A DNA stretch of 64,000 bases, taken from Bacillus nakamurai. Its GTDB lineage: Bacteria > Bacillota > Bacilli > Bacillales > Bacillaceae. Below the pieces are notes generated by a model. It was given only the letters and a program-made list of their open reading frames with translations, did no database searches and was not told the DNA's origin. Within the stretch, counting starts at the first letter, position 1; every line of letters begins with the position of its first letter. The stretch is taken from positions 56,645 through 120,644 of the forward strand of contig NZ_LSAZ01000006.1 of assembly GCF_001584325.1 (NCBI RefSeq), in the 5' to 3' direction. Below are positions 1 through 8,141 of this stretch, piece by piece. The position numbers were made by a program, and so were the translations under genes.

Positions 1-285
1 CGTGATGTTTTTCAGCTGTGTTTTGATAAACGGATTTTTGAACGACCATGAGCCGGCTCCGACGACATTTGCGTCAACGGTGAACAGCTCTCCCGCATAA
101 AAATCAGTGACAATCCGCTTCGGGTGCGCGGGTATCTTTACATCTCCTTTTGATGAATGGTATGTACGCATGTCCGTCTTTTCCTTGCCTGACGCTGGCC
201 CGCTGCTTTCATTCGCGCCGCTGCAAGCGCTTAAAGCAAAAACAAACAGGAGTGCCAGGCCGGTCAGCCATGATTGTTTCTTCAT
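1..285 (-). CDS. yxeB: iron-siderophore ABC transporter binding lipoprotein, N-terminal part only
   Basis: The gene enters from the left edge, so only the first 95 codons are present. The N-terminus has two lysines, a hydrophobic stretch and a lipobox ending Leu-Ser-Ala-Cys, so the product should be a lipid-anchored extracellular solute-binding protein. The segment after the linker (HPKRIVTDFYAGEL) is the usual entry to the periplasmic-binding fold of class III siderophore receptors. Position before yxeC-yxeH suggests YxeB, the ferrioxamine-binding protein of B. subtilis. A Fur-box-like palindrome lies upstream. The Shine-Dalgarno region is an unusual run of nine G residues (plus-strand C run 292-300). 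Family assignment is firm; substrate is inferred from synteny. Confidence 0.8.
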   Translation of the reverse strand, partial: MKKQSWLTGLALLFVFALSACSGANESSGPASGKEKTDMRTYHSSKGDVKIPAHPKRIVTDFYAGELFTVDANVVGAGSWSFKNPFIKTQLKNIT

Positions 286-306
286 GATTATCCCCCCCCC
301 TTATAT

Positions 307-327
307 TGATAATGATTATTATTATCA
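307..327. promoter_or_regulatory. Fur box (iron-responsive operator)
   Basis: The arms TGATAAT (307-313) and ATTATCA (321-327) are the two halves of the classical Bacillus Fur site, here spread over overlapping 7-1-7 repeats rich in ATTAT. It sits 20-40 bp upstream of the siderophore-binding lipoprotein start, so Fur would repress that gene in iron-replete cells. The site is seen directly; function is inferred from the consensus and the gene it precedes. Confidence 0.8.
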
Positions 328-427
328 TTAGTAATATAGCAGGAAGGCCTGTCCTCGTCTACGCTTTTTATTTGAAAACCTTCCTTGATTATCCATGTTA
401 TAGTAGTAAAGGAGGAGGGAATGTATA

Positions 428-817
428 TTGATTACGAAACGAGGGGCCTGGTGGGAAGTGCTGCACAGCTGGTGGCTGCTTTTGACTTTTGTGCCTTTTG
501 CTTTAACCAGCTTTTTCGCTTTTTTCTATATCGGTTACAGAGCCAAGAACAAGCACTGGCTGAAATACGGTCTTATTTATTTTATTATTTTAGCAATCGC
601 TTATTTTCTGCCATCGAAACCCGGCGTATATATAGTGCTGCCTTTATGGGTCATTACCATCGTTCATGGCTTGAAGGTGAGGGCCGCCTATCTGATTCAG
701 CTTGACGTGTTTAAACAACGTGTAGAGGCAAGAGCTTTTGAGGCGGTAAGACATGAGGCCGAATCCAGATTTGGCGGAAAACCCGCTCAGCACATAGATC
801 TGACAAAACATCGGTAA
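428..817 (+). CDS. yxeC: small membrane protein YxeC
   Basis: The product has 129 residues, with hydrophobic segments at about 13-34, 43-62 and 66-84 and then a charged C-terminal tail, so it is an integral membrane protein of unknown function. The TTG start at 428 is preceded by a strong purine-rich ribosome site (GGAGGAGGGA, 411-420). An ATG at 421 is in another frame and too close to that site. Identity as YxeC rests on position between the siderophore-binding gene and the yxeD-yxeH genes. No catalytic motif is visible. Confidence 0.75.
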   Translation: MITKRGAWWEVLHSWWLLLTFVPFALTSFFAFFYIGYRAKNKHWLKYGLIYFIILAIAYFLPSKPGVYIVLPLWVITIVHGLKVRAAYLIQLDVFKQRVEARAFEAVRHEAESRFGGKPAQHIDLTKHR

Positions 818-822
818 ACAAA

Positions 823-862
823 ACAAATGACAAAGTCCGAATCATCGAGCTTTGTCATTTGT
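823..862. terminator. bidirectional hairpin between convergent yxeC and yxeD
   Basis: A perfect 13-bp stem (ACAAATGACAAAG at 823-835 with its complement at 850-862) lies between two converging genes. A/T-rich sequence flanks both sides, so it probably ends transcription in both directions. Confidence 0.75.
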
Positions 863-871
863 ATCACTTTA

Positions 872-1234
872 TTATTGCTGGTATGAATGCTGTTGGAATG
901 GTGTGTGCTGCTGGCTTTGCGGGAATGAAGAAACGTTTGAATTCATCATAGATGAAGGCATTTGCCCGCTTACTTCGTGCTGCAGCTGGTTGCACATATT
1001 TACGATCTGCTGGCATTTTTGGATCGCCATTTCATGGCCCTGCAGCGCTTGCTGAATCGTATGGACGGCATGCTGCTCATGGTTAAGCACCTGCTGAAGA
1101 ATTTGAATATTTTGCTGTTCTTGCTGCAGCATTTGTTTATACTGATTGCTGCTTTGCTGTGTCTGCTGAATAAGCTGCTGCGCTGTTTGACGGCACTGAT
1201 TCAATTGATTTCCGCTGTATTGGTTTTGATACAT
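872..1234 (-). CDS. yxeD: Gln-rich coiled-coil protein, probable spore protein YxeD
   Basis: The 120-residue product is very rich in Gln (runs such as QQTQQSSNQ) and has heptad-like spacing over residues 10-80, typical of the small structural proteins of Bacillus spores. Start at 1234 is supported by GGAGG about nine bases upstream (minus strand). A longer reading frame to 1303 lacks a ribosome site and has an unlikely N-terminal extension. The yxeD name follows gene order. B. subtilis YxeE, the next gene, is described as a spore coat protein, and the two names could be swapped. Confidence 0.6.
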   Translation of the reverse strand: MYQNQYSGNQLNQCRQTAQQLIQQTQQSSNQYKQMLQQEQQNIQILQQVLNHEQHAVHTIQQALQGHEMAIQKCQQIVNMCNQLQHEVSGQMPSSMMNSNVSSFPQSQQHTPFQQHSYQQ

Positions 1235-1344
1235 GATAAAAAACCTCCATTGGGTTATTGGATTTAAACATTTATCATGTGGAGGAATAAGAGAGGCATT
1301 CATAAAATACAGGAATTCAAATATTCACCTTATATGTACAGGGA

Positions 1345-1384
1345 GGAATACAAGGCTCGACAGTGCCTTGTATTCCTGCCTTTT
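1345..1384. terminator. hairpin after yxeE
   Basis: AGGAATACAAGGC pairs with GCCTTGTATTCCT over 13 bp. The T-run follows on the plus side only (about 1379-1385), so it is a clear terminator in the plus direction and a plain 3'-end hairpin for the minus-strand gene at 1387-1785. Confidence 0.55.
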
Positions 1385-1386
1385 TC

Positions 1387-1785
1387 TCAGAAACCGCCTT
1401 CGGTGGAGTGGAAAGGGATATTGAGTCTGTTTTCAACAGTGCGCAGGCGCTGATTCAGCCGGTTTAAGCGGCGGGTATGAAGTTCAATGGCTTGGCTCAG
1501 CCGCCCGATTTGTTCATTCATCCGCGTCAGTTCACGGTTTTGGCGCTGATCTTCAGTTGAGAGGCGGGTAAGCTCCCGCGTTTGCTGAACGTTTTGCCTT
1601 TCGAGCAGGGCGACTCTTCGTTCTAGCGCCGTCGTTTGCCGATCGTCTTGCTGATATTGCTGATATTGCTGATAGGGCGCCGCATAGTAGGTTTCCTGCT
1701 GATATGGCTCATATTCAACGTGGCTCACTTCATATTCCTGCTGGGGAAAATAAGCTGGGGGTGTGTAGTACTGATATGGGTTCAT
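1387..1785 (-). CDS. yxeE: Tyr/Gln-rich protein with coiled coil, probable spore coat protein
   Basis: The 132-residue product has an N-terminal third dominated by Tyr, Gln and Pro (YQQYQQYQQ), a composition common in Bacillus coat proteins that become cross-linked through tyrosines. Residues 52-125 form a long charged coiled coil with repeated RELTR and LNRLNQRL elements. The start has AAGGAG eight bases upstream. A (CTGATATTG)n-like triplication at about 1648-1675 encodes the QQYQQYQQ repeat and could vary in length. The name is by position; a structural role in the spore is inferred from composition only. Confidence 0.6.
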   Translation of the reverse strand: MNPYQYYTPPAYFPQQEYEVSHVEYEPYQQETYYAAPYQQYQQYQQDDRQTTALERRVALLERQNVQQTRELTRLSTEDQRQNRELTRMNEQIGRLSQAIELHTRRLNRLNQRLRTVENRLNIPFHSTEGGF

Positions 1786-1897
1786 TCATCATTCTCCTTA
1801 TTAGTCAATTTCTTTATACCCTATGTAGTCAATCGCACAGTGCCACGGCATCTGCCTACCATAATGGTGCAAAAGGTTTCAAGGGAAGGTGATCACA

Positions 1898-2323
1898 TTG
1901 CGGAATATACATACTCACGGCACAGGCTTCATCACGCTGCTTCTTATTGCCGGATGTGTGATGATGGCGGGATGCCAGCAGAAGAAAGAGGGCGAAACGC
2001 CTTATTATTACGGAACATGGGATGAAGGCCTGAAGCCGGGGCCGATGGACGGAGTGAGATCAGAGACGGTCACGTTTACGAAGGATAAAGTGCTGACAAA
2101 GCAAGTGATTAAAGGCCGGGGAGTAGAGCTGCCCTTCAAAGCTTACAAAGTGTTATCCCAAAATACAGACGGAACCATCACGATTCAGTATCTCGGCTCC
2201 CCTCATCCTGCCGAAAGCACATTGAAAAGGGGAAAAAACGGCACGCTGAACTGGATTGAAAACGGAGAAATAAAAACGATGAAACGAATGAAAACAGGCG
2301 AGGAGGACAAACATGAGAAATAA
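1898..2323 (+). CDS. yxeF: lipocalin-like lipoprotein YxeF
   Basis: The protein starts MRNIHTHG and has a short signal sequence with a lipobox (MMAGC, Cys near residue 26), so it is exported and lipid-anchored. The remainder is about 115 residues of alternating polar and hydrophobic beta segments, consistent with B. subtilis YxeF, which has a truncated lipocalin fold. I chose TTG 1898 rather than GTG 1889 because AAGGTGATC (1886-1894) matches the 16S anti-SD tail at correct spacing only for the TTG. Its stop overlaps the start of yxeG by 11 bp, indicating translational coupling. Ligand unknown. Confidence 0.75.
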   Translation: MRNIHTHGTGFITLLLIAGCVMMAGCQQKKEGETPYYYGTWDEGLKPGPMDGVRSETVTFTKDKVLTKQVIKGRGVELPFKAYKVLSQNTDGTITIQYLGSPHPAESTLKRGKNGTLNWIENGEIKTMKRMKTGEEDKHEK

Positions 2324-2834
2324 AGCTGCCGACCGGCTCGTTTTAACAGGAGTTATCATACATATCATCCAATGGTTTTCGCTGTTGTGGCTATTTTTTA
2401 AGATTGAAAATAAGTTCGGGCATTTTACCATCTATAACCCAAATGTCGTAAACGGCACCATGCAGTCTTTTTCATTTTCGGACATGATGCGTTCTCTCCT
2501 TTATTCAGGGACGATGCGGAATACATTGCTGTTCTTTATGTTTGCGGCGCTGCTCATTTATTTATGGCTGAATGCCGTTTTTATCATGTTAGAAATCATT
2601 TCTTACGTGATGATCAGACGGAACCGCTATTCATTGTGGGGATACTTTCCCGCAGCAATGGGAGTGAAGCTTGCCGTTATGGATCTGGCCGCTATTCCTT
2701 TCTTAATGGCAGGGCTGATGCTGATGAAGCAGAAAAAAGAAAGCGGCGCTGAAACAGAGGAGGCCGGCCGAAGAAGAAGGCGGGTTACGGTCCGAAAACA
2801 AACGCGGCTCATAAAGAGAAAAACGTCTTTTTAG
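2313..2834 (+). CDS. yxeG: membrane protein YxeG
   Basis: The product has 173 residues. Hydrophobic segments at roughly 10-30, 65-95 and 108-138 suggest three or four membrane spans, and the C-terminal tail is strongly basic (RRRRR cluster near 154-158). It overlaps the end of yxeF in another frame and has an internal ribosome site (GAGGAGGAC) in yxeF, so the two are co-translated. No enzymatic motif is visible and the function is unknown. The name comes from length and gene order. Confidence 0.75.
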   Translation: MRNKAADRLVLTGVIIHIIQWFSLLWLFFKIENKFGHFTIYNPNVVNGTMQSFSFSDMMRSLLYSGTMRNTLLFFMFAALLIYLWLNAVFIMLEIISYVMIRRNRYSLWGYFPAAMGVKLAVMDLAAIPFLMAGLMLMKQKKESGAETEEAGRRRRRVTVRKQTRLIKRKTSF

Positions 2835-2903
2835 ATTGAATTGCGAAAAGAAAAAACGATATGATGAGATGATAGGACGAAAACAACACGAAGGAGATGC
2901 AAG

Positions 2904-3716
2904 ATGTACAAGTTAATCGCGATAGATATGGACGGAACACTTTTAAACGATCATCATGAAGTCACAGCTGAAGTCCGTGAGGCGCTCAATGCTGCAAAAG
3001 CGGCAGGGGTCAATATCGTACTCTGCACAGGACGTCCGATCGGCGGAGTGCAGCGGTATTTGGACGAGCTGAATTTAAAGGAAGAAGGCGACTATGTCAT
3101 TGCCTATAACGGCGCTCTTGTCCAAAATACGTATACAAACGGTGTTGTAGCTGAGCAATCCTTAGGCTTTGAAGACTTGCAATCGTTACATGAGCTGAGC
3201 TTACAGCTGGACACGCCGATGCATTACTTTGACTCAGCCAATTTATACACACCGAATCGGGACATCAGCGAATACACAGTATACGAATCATACATCACGA
3301 AGGTGCCGCTTCATTTCCGCACGATTGAAGAAGTGCCGAAGGATATCCTGATTCCGAAAATCATGTTCATCGACGATCCGGAGAAGCTGGACAAAACGGT
3401 CGAATCGATCCCGGAATCATACAGAGAAAAGTACACAATGGTCAAAAGCGCGCCGTTCTTTCACGAGATTCTTCATCCGAAAGTCAGCAAAGGAAACGCA
3501 GTCAAACTCCTCGCCGAACAGCTCGGCATTGAACAGAAACACGTCATGGCGATCGGCGATAACGGCAACGATCTGTCCATGATTAAGTGGGCCGGCTGCG
3601 GCGTAGCGATGGCCAATGCCATCCCGGAAGCAAGAGAAATTGCCGACTATGAGACAAAATCGAACAACGAACACGGCGTCGCACATGCGATTCAGGAGCT
3701 TGTGCTGAAAAAATAG
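2904..3716 (+). CDS. yxeH: HAD-superfamily (Cof-type) sugar-phosphate phosphatase YxeH
   Basis: A 270-residue cytosolic HAD hydrolase. Motif I is DMDGT at residues 8-12 (Asp8 nucleophile, Asp10 acid/base); motif II is LCTGR near 40; the motif III lysine lies in the SKGNAV region near 195; motif IV is GDNGNDLSM near 217. The large cap between motifs II and III is the C2B type of the Cof family, whose members dephosphorylate phosphosugars and similar metabolites. The start has GAAGGAG seven bases upstream, and a terminator follows directly. Exact substrate is not deducible. Confidence 0.88.
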   Translation: MYKLIAIDMDGTLLNDHHEVTAEVREALNAAKAAGVNIVLCTGRPIGGVQRYLDELNLKEEGDYVIAYNGALVQNTYTNGVVAEQSLGFEDLQSLHELSLQLDTPMHYFDSANLYTPNRDISEYTVYESYITKVPLHFRTIEEVPKDILIPKIMFIDDPEKLDKTVESIPESYREKYTMVKSAPFFHEILHPKVSKGNAVKLLAEQLGIEQKHVMAIGDNGNDLSMIKWAGCGVAMANAIPEAREIADYETKSNNEHGVAHAIQELVLKK

Positions 3717-3740
3717 CACCCTATCAGAGGGTGCTTTTTT
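3716..3740 (+). terminator. terminator of yxeH
   Basis: A 7-bp stem GCACCCT/AGGGTGC with a five-base loop, followed by six T residues, immediately after the yxeH stop codon. Confidence 0.9.
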
Positions 3741-3790
3741 ACGGCTTGTTTTGGTGATATGATAAGCGAAGAGAAGAGGGGAGGCCCGAT

Positions 3791-4732
3791 ATGGATCGTG
3801 AAAAACAGCAGCTCAGCATAGAAGCCGCAAAACTATATTATCAATCGGATTACAGCCAGCAGCAAATCGCGGAACAGCTTAACCTGTCACGCCCCACCGT
3901 TTCGAGGCTGCTTCAGTACGCCAAAGAAAAAGGGTATGTCCAAATCCGTGTCATGGACCCGTTTGAGGATTTGGACGAACTCGGTGCGAAGCTGGAGGAG
4001 AAATACGGTCTGCTTGAGGCGCACGTCGTCTTTTCTCCAAGTGCCGATTACCCCGCCATTACACATTACTTAAGCCGCTATGGCGCAGACTATATGCATA
4101 AAACCGTAAAGGATGGCGACATTCTCGGTGTAAGCTGGGGAACGACAATGTACCAAATGGCCCGGAATATGGAACCGAAGCAGGTGAAAAGCGTTGAAGT
4201 GGTGCAGCTGAAAGGCGGCATCAGCCATTCCAATGTAAATACGTATTCATCAGAAACGATTCAGCTGTTTGCCGAGGCTTTCCAGACGATGCCGAGATAT
4301 TTGCCGCTGCCCGTTATATTTGATAACGCCGATGTGAAAAACATGGTGGAGCAGGACAGGCATATCAAGCGGATCATTGAAATGGGCAAACAAGCCAATA
4401 TCGCTTTGTTTACGGTAGGAACGGTTCGGGATGAGGCGCTGCTTTTCAGACTCGGTTATTTTCGCGAAGAAGAAAAGCAACTGCTGAAAAAGAACGGAGT
4501 CGGGGATATTTGTTCACGTTTCTTTGACGCGGAGGGCAATATTTGCAGCAGCAGTATTAACGATAGGACAATCGGTGTAGAGCTCGCTGACTTAAAAATG
4601 AAGGAGCGTTCCATCCTGGTCGCGGGCGGCAGCAGAAAAATCTCGGCCATTCACGGAGCGCTGACCGGAAAATATGCGAACGTCCTGATTGTTGACCAGC
4701 ATACGGCCAAAGCACTCGTTCAAAATTTGTGA
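3791..4732 (+). CDS. deoR: deoxyribonucleoside operon repressor DeoR
   Basis: The 313-residue protein belongs to the SorC/DeoR family. An N-terminal helix-turn-helix spans about residues 20-42 (SQQQIAEQLNLSRPTVSRLL), followed by a large sugar-phosphate-binding domain. It represses the following dra-nupC-pdp operon, and deoxyribose-5-phosphate is the known inducer in B. subtilis. Its length equals that of the B. subtilis protein. The start has GAGGGGAGG upstream. The operator it should bind lies in the 90-bp gap that follows. Note that this is unrelated to E. coli DeoR despite the name. Confidence 0.92.
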   Translation: MDREKQQLSIEAAKLYYQSDYSQQQIAEQLNLSRPTVSRLLQYAKEKGYVQIRVMDPFEDLDELGAKLEEKYGLLEAHVVFSPSADYPAITHYLSRYGADYMHKTVKDGDILGVSWGTTMYQMARNMEPKQVKSVEVVQLKGGISHSNVNTYSSETIQLFAEAFQTMPRYLPLPVIFDNADVKNMVEQDRHIKRIIEMGKQANIALFTVGTVRDEALLFRLGYFREEEKQLLKKNGVGDICSRFFDAEGNICSSSINDRTIGVELADLKMKERSILVAGGSRKISAIHGALTGKYANVLIVDQHTAKALVQNL

Positions 4733-4737
4733 CAATT

Positions 4738-4755
4738 ATTGAACATAATTTCATT
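4738..4755. promoter_or_regulatory. DeoR operator palindrome
   Basis: An imperfect palindrome (ATTGAA ... TTTCATT) lies at about -59 to -42 relative to the predicted start site. The published B. subtilis site spans -60 to -43, with an extra half-repeat between -35 and -10. The corresponding half-repeat here is TTCAAAAT at 4772-4779. A longer inverted pair, 4739-4747 with 4768-4776, is also perfect over 9 bp, which suggests cooperative DeoR binding. Confidence 0.75.
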
Positions 4756-4761
4756 TACCAA

Positions 4762-4790
4762 TTTACATATGTTCAAAATTCGGTTATTCT
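4762..4790 (+). promoter_or_regulatory. sigma-A promoter of dra-nupC-pdp
   Basis: -35 TTTACA (4762-4767), a 17-bp spacer and -10 TATTCT (4785-4790). The DeoR half-site lies inside the spacer. Confidence 0.75.
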
Positions 4791-4822
4791 AAACGTATCC
4801 TAGTAAAAAGGAAGTGCATACA

Positions 4823-5491
4823 ATGTCAATTGCAAGCCAAATAGACCATACTGCTTTGAAACCGCATACACAAAAAGCAGATATTTTACAACTGATAAAA
4901 GAAGCAAAAGAATACAAGTTCGCTTCCGTTTGTGTGAACCCGACTTGGGTGAAGCTCGCGGCAGAAGAACTGAAGGGCACGGGTGTTGACGTTTGTACCG
5001 TTATCGGTTTTCCGCTCGGCGCGGCTACAACGGAAACGAAAGCATTTGAAACGAAGGATGCCATCTCAAAAGGAGCAACTGAAGTTGATATGGTTATCAA
5101 TATCGGCGCTTTAAAAGACGGCGATAACGATGCAGTCGAGGCTGACATTCGCGCGGTTGTTGACGCTGCGGCCGGAAAAGCGCTTGTCAAAGTCATCATC
5201 GAAACATGCCTGCTGACGGATGAAGAAAAAGAACGCGCATGCCGCTTGGCAGTGTCTGCCGGCGCTGATTACGTCAAAACGTCAACAGGGTTTTCTACAG
5301 GCGGTGCAACGGCTGAGGATATCGCTTTAATGCGAAAAACCGTCGGACCGGACATCGGAGTGAAAGCATCAGGCGGCATCAGAACGAAAGCTGATGTTGA
5401 CAGCATGATTGCTGCGGGGGCGAGCCGGATCGGCGCAAGTGCGGGCGTATCCATCGTAAGCGGCGGCGAAGGCAGCAGCGACAATTATTAA
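4823..5491 (+). CDS. deoC: deoxyribose-phosphate aldolase
   Basis: Also named dra in Bacillus. The class I aldolase splits 2-deoxyribose-5-phosphate into glyceraldehyde-3-phosphate and acetaldehyde. The Schiff-base lysine is in [10 protein letters not shown], the second active-site lysine is in VKASGGIRT, and DHTALKPH is near the N-terminus. The 222-residue length is normal. ATG 4823 is chosen over GTG 4814 because AAGGAAGTG is correctly spaced only for the ATG. It is the first gene of the operon, followed by nucleoside uptake and phosphorolysis genes, giving a full pathway from imported deoxynucleosides to glycolysis. Confidence 0.93.
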   Translation: MSIASQIDHTALKPHTQKADILQLIKEAKEYKFASVCVNPTWVKLAAEELKGTGVDVCTVIGFPLGAATTETKAFETKDAISKGATEVDMVINIGALKDGDNDAVEADIRAVVDAAAGKALVKVIIETCLLTDEEKERACRLAVSAGADYVKTSTGFSTGGATAEDIALMRKTVGPDIGVKASGGIRTKADVDSMIAAGASRIGASAGVSIVSGGEGSSDNY

Positions 5492-5552
5492 GTAAAGGTG
5501 CGGAAGCGTTTTGCTTCCCGCCATCTTCTCTCTTTCGTTGTGCATGAAAAAT

Positions 5553-5566
5553 TGTAAGCGAATACA
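5553..5566. promoter_or_regulatory. weak cre-like site before nupC
   Basis: TGTAAGCGAATACA resembles the CcpA consensus at most positions but deviates in the right half-site. CcpA control of this operon is known in B. subtilis; whether this element is the site used is uncertain. Confidence 0.3.
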
Positions 5567-5584
5567 AATAAAAGGAGAACACAC

Positions 5585-6766
5585 ATGAAGTATCTCATCG
5601 GAATTATTGGAATCATTGTGTTTTTAGGTCTCGCCTGGCTCTCCAGCAATGGGAAAAAGAGAGTCAAAATTCGGCCGATAGCCGTCATGCTTGTTCTGCA
5701 GCTGATCCTTGGTTATATTCTCCTCAATACCGGTATCGGTAATTATCTTGTCGGCGGCTTTGCAAAAGGCTTTAACTACTTGCTGGAATATGCATCAGAA
5801 GGGATTAACTTTGTGTTTGGCGGGCTTGTGAATGCGAAACAGACAACATTCTTCATGAGCGTGCTTCTGCCGATCGTCTTTATATCCGCTTTAATCGGAA
5901 TATTGCAGCATTGGAAGATCCTTCCCTTCATCACAAAGTATATCGGCCTTGCATTAAGCAAGGTAAACGGGATGGGGAAAATCGAATCTTACAACGCAGT
6001 CGCTTCTGCGATCTTAGGGCAATCAGAAGTTTTCATCAGTTTGAAAAAGCAGCTCGGCTTTCTATCAGAGCAGCGCTTGTATACGCTTTGCGCATCAGCG
6101 ATGTCGACGGTTTCCATGTCCATTGTCGGCTCTTATATGACAATGCTGAAACCTGAATATGTCGTGACGGCGCTTGTGCTGAACTTATTCGGCGGATTTA
6201 TAATCGCTTCTATCATCAACCCGTATGACGTGAGCAAAGAAGAGGACATCATTGTCGTCCCTGAAGAAGAAAAACAATCCTTTTTTGAAGTGCTCGGTGA
6301 GTATATAATGGATGGATTCAGAGTCGCCGTTGTCGTAGCGGCGATGCTGATCGGATTCGTGGCGCTCATTGCCCTGATTAATGGAATCTTCAGCGCGGTC
6401 TTCGGCATTACCTTCCAGGCGCTGCTTGGATATGTATTCGCGCCATTTGCGTTTTTAGTCGGCATTCCGTGGAATGAAGCGGTGAGCGCCGGAAGCATTA
6501 TGGCAACAAAAATGGTATCGAATGAATTTGTCGCTATGCAGACGCTCTCGTCCGGAAGTTTTCATTTCAGCGCGCATACGCAGGCAGTTGTATCTGTTTT
6601 CCTCGTTTCATTTGCGAATTTCTCGTCCATCGGAATTATCACGGGCGCTGTGAAGGGATTAAATGAAAAGCAAGGAAACGTTGTGGCGCGGTTCGGATTG
6701 AAATTATTATACGGCGCCACGCTTGTCAGCTTCTTAACAGCGGCAATCGTCGGATTGATTTACTGA
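5585..6766 (+). CDS. nupC: pyrimidine nucleoside:proton symporter
   Basis: A 393-residue polytopic membrane protein of the concentrative nucleoside transporter family. About ten hydrophobic segments surround the conserved AILGQSEVFISLK core and the C-terminal NEFVAMQTL motif, which line the nucleoside site. It imports (deoxy)nucleosides with protons. It sits between dra and pdp, which process the imported substrate. The start has AAAAGGAG seven bases upstream. The minus-strand nupG at 54.3 kb is a relative. Confidence 0.92.
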   Translation: MKYLIGIIGIIVFLGLAWLSSNGKKRVKIRPIAVMLVLQLILGYILLNTGIGNYLVGGFAKGFNYLLEYASEGINFVFGGLVNAKQTTFFMSVLLPIVFISALIGILQHWKILPFITKYIGLALSKVNGMGKIESYNAVASAILGQSEVFISLKKQLGFLSEQRLYTLCASAMSTVSMSIVGSYMTMLKPEYVVTALVLNLFGGFIIASIINPYDVSKEEDIIVVPEEEKQSFFEVLGEYIMDGFRVAVVVAAMLIGFVALIALINGIFSAVFGITFQALLGYVFAPFAFLVGIPWNEAVSAGSIMATKMVSNEFVAMQTLSSGSFHFSAHTQAVVSVFLVSFANFSSIGIITGAVKGLNEKQGNVVARFGLKLLYGATLVSFLTAAIVGLIY

Positions 6767-6793
6767 CCATAAACGAAGGATAGGTGACTTAAT

Positions 6794-8095
6794 ATGAGAA
6801 TGGTAGATCTTATCATAAAAAAACAAAACGGAAAAGAACTGACAACGGAAGAAATTCAATTTTTCGTGAAGGGATATACGGACGGAAGCATCCCGGATTA
6901 CCAAGCAAGCGCGCTGGCGATGGCGATTTTCTTTCAGGATATGACGGATCAGGAACGCGCTGATCTCACTATGGCGATGGTAAACTCAGGAGAAACGATT
7001 GATCTTTCTGCTATTGAAGGCATTAAGGTTGATAAGCATTCAACGGGCGGGGTCGGCGACACGACAACACTTGTACTCGCTCCGCTTGTCGCTGCACTCG
7101 GCGTTCCCGTCGCTAAAATGTCCGGTCGCGGCCTCGGACATACCGGCGGAACCATTGATAAATTGGAAGCCATTGAAGGGTTTCACGTGGAACTGTCAAA
7201 AGATGAATTCATCAAGCTTGTCAACCGCGACAAGGTAGCCGTCATCGGCCAAAGCGGCAACCTGACGCCTGCTGATAAAAAACTGTACGCGCTTCGTGAC
7301 GTGACGGGAACGGTGAATTCCATTCCGCTGATCGCAAGCTCGATTATGAGTAAAAAAATCGCCGCAGGAGCGGACGCGATTGTTCTTGATGTGAAAACAG
7401 GAGCGGGCGCATTTATGAAAACGGACGAAGACGCCGTTAACCTCGCCAAGGCGATGGTGCGCATCGGAAATAATGTCGGACGCCAGACGATGGCTGTGAT
7501 TTCTGACATGTCACAGCCGCTCGGTTACGCGATCGGAAACGCGCTTGAGGTTGAAGAAGCCATTGATACGCTGAGAGGCGAAGGTCCGGAAGACTTAAAC
7601 GAACTTGTCCTCACACTCGGCAGCCAAATGGTCGTTTTGGCGAAAAAAGCCGAGACATTGGAGGAAGCGAGAGCGAAGCTTCAGGAAGTGATGAAAAACG
7701 GCAAAGCGCTTGAGAAATTTAAAGAATTCCTGAACAACCAAGGCGGTGACGGCTCTGTCGTTGACGATCCGTCCAAACTCCCGCAGGCGGCATACAAAAT
7801 TGACGTCCCGGCAAAAGAAGCGGGTGTCGTATCAGAAATCGTCGCTGATGAAATCGGCGTCGCCGCGATGCTGTTAGGCGCAGGCCGCGCAACAAAAGAA
7901 GACGATATTGACCTGGCCGTCGGCATCATGCTCCGCAAAAAAGTCGGTGACAAAGTCGAAAAAGGAGAGGCGCTCGTCACCCTTTACGCCAACCGTGAAA
8001 ACGTTGATGAAGTTATTGCCAAAATCTATGGCAACATCCGCATTGCGGAAAAGGCAGAAGCGCCGAAGCTGATTCATACACTGATTACGGAATAA
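6794..8095 (+). CDS. pdp: pyrimidine-nucleoside phosphorylase
   Basis: A 433-residue cytosolic enzyme that phosphorolyses uridine, thymidine and deoxyuridine to base plus (deoxy)ribose-1-phosphate. The signature [12 protein letters not shown] (near 80) binds phosphate, and [11 protein letters not shown] (near 110) is also typical of the thymidine phosphorylase family. The N-terminal helical domain, glycosyl transferase family 3 domain and C-terminal PYNP domain are all present. It is the last gene of the dra operon, ending at a strong terminator. Confidence 0.94.
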   Translation: MRMVDLIIKKQNGKELTTEEIQFFVKGYTDGSIPDYQASALAMAIFFQDMTDQERADLTMAMVNSGETIDLSAIEGIKVDKHSTGGVGDTTTLVLAPLVAALGVPVAKMSGRGLGHTGGTIDKLEAIEGFHVELSKDEFIKLVNRDKVAVIGQSGNLTPADKKLYALRDVTGTVNSIPLIASSIMSKKIAAGADAIVLDVKTGAGAFMKTDEDAVNLAKAMVRIGNNVGRQTMAVISDMSQPLGYAIGNALEVEEAIDTLRGEGPEDLNELVLTLGSQMVVLAKKAETLEEARAKLQEVMKNGKALEKFKEFLNNQGGDGSVVDDPSKLPQAAYKIDVPAKEAGVVSEIVADEIGVAAMLLGAGRATKEDDIDLAVGIMLRKKVGDKVEKGEALVTLYANRENVDEVIAKIYGNIRIAEKAEAPKLIHTLITE

Positions 8096-8107
8096 GAAAA
8101 TAGAGGA

Positions 8108-8141
8108 ACGGCACATACTTCATCGGTATGTGCCGTTTTTT
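8108..8141. terminator. bidirectional terminator between pdp and hutM
   Basis: An 11-bp perfect stem ACGGCACATAC/GTATGTGCCGT with a seven-base loop and T-rich tails separates the convergent deo and hut operons. It overlaps the last codon of hutM. Confidence 0.9.

Noticed and set aside
385..705. 106-codon plus-strand frame overlapping yxeC
   Set aside because: It overlaps the better-supported yxeC, which has the correctly spaced ribosome site and membrane-protein pattern; this frame has no recognisable features.
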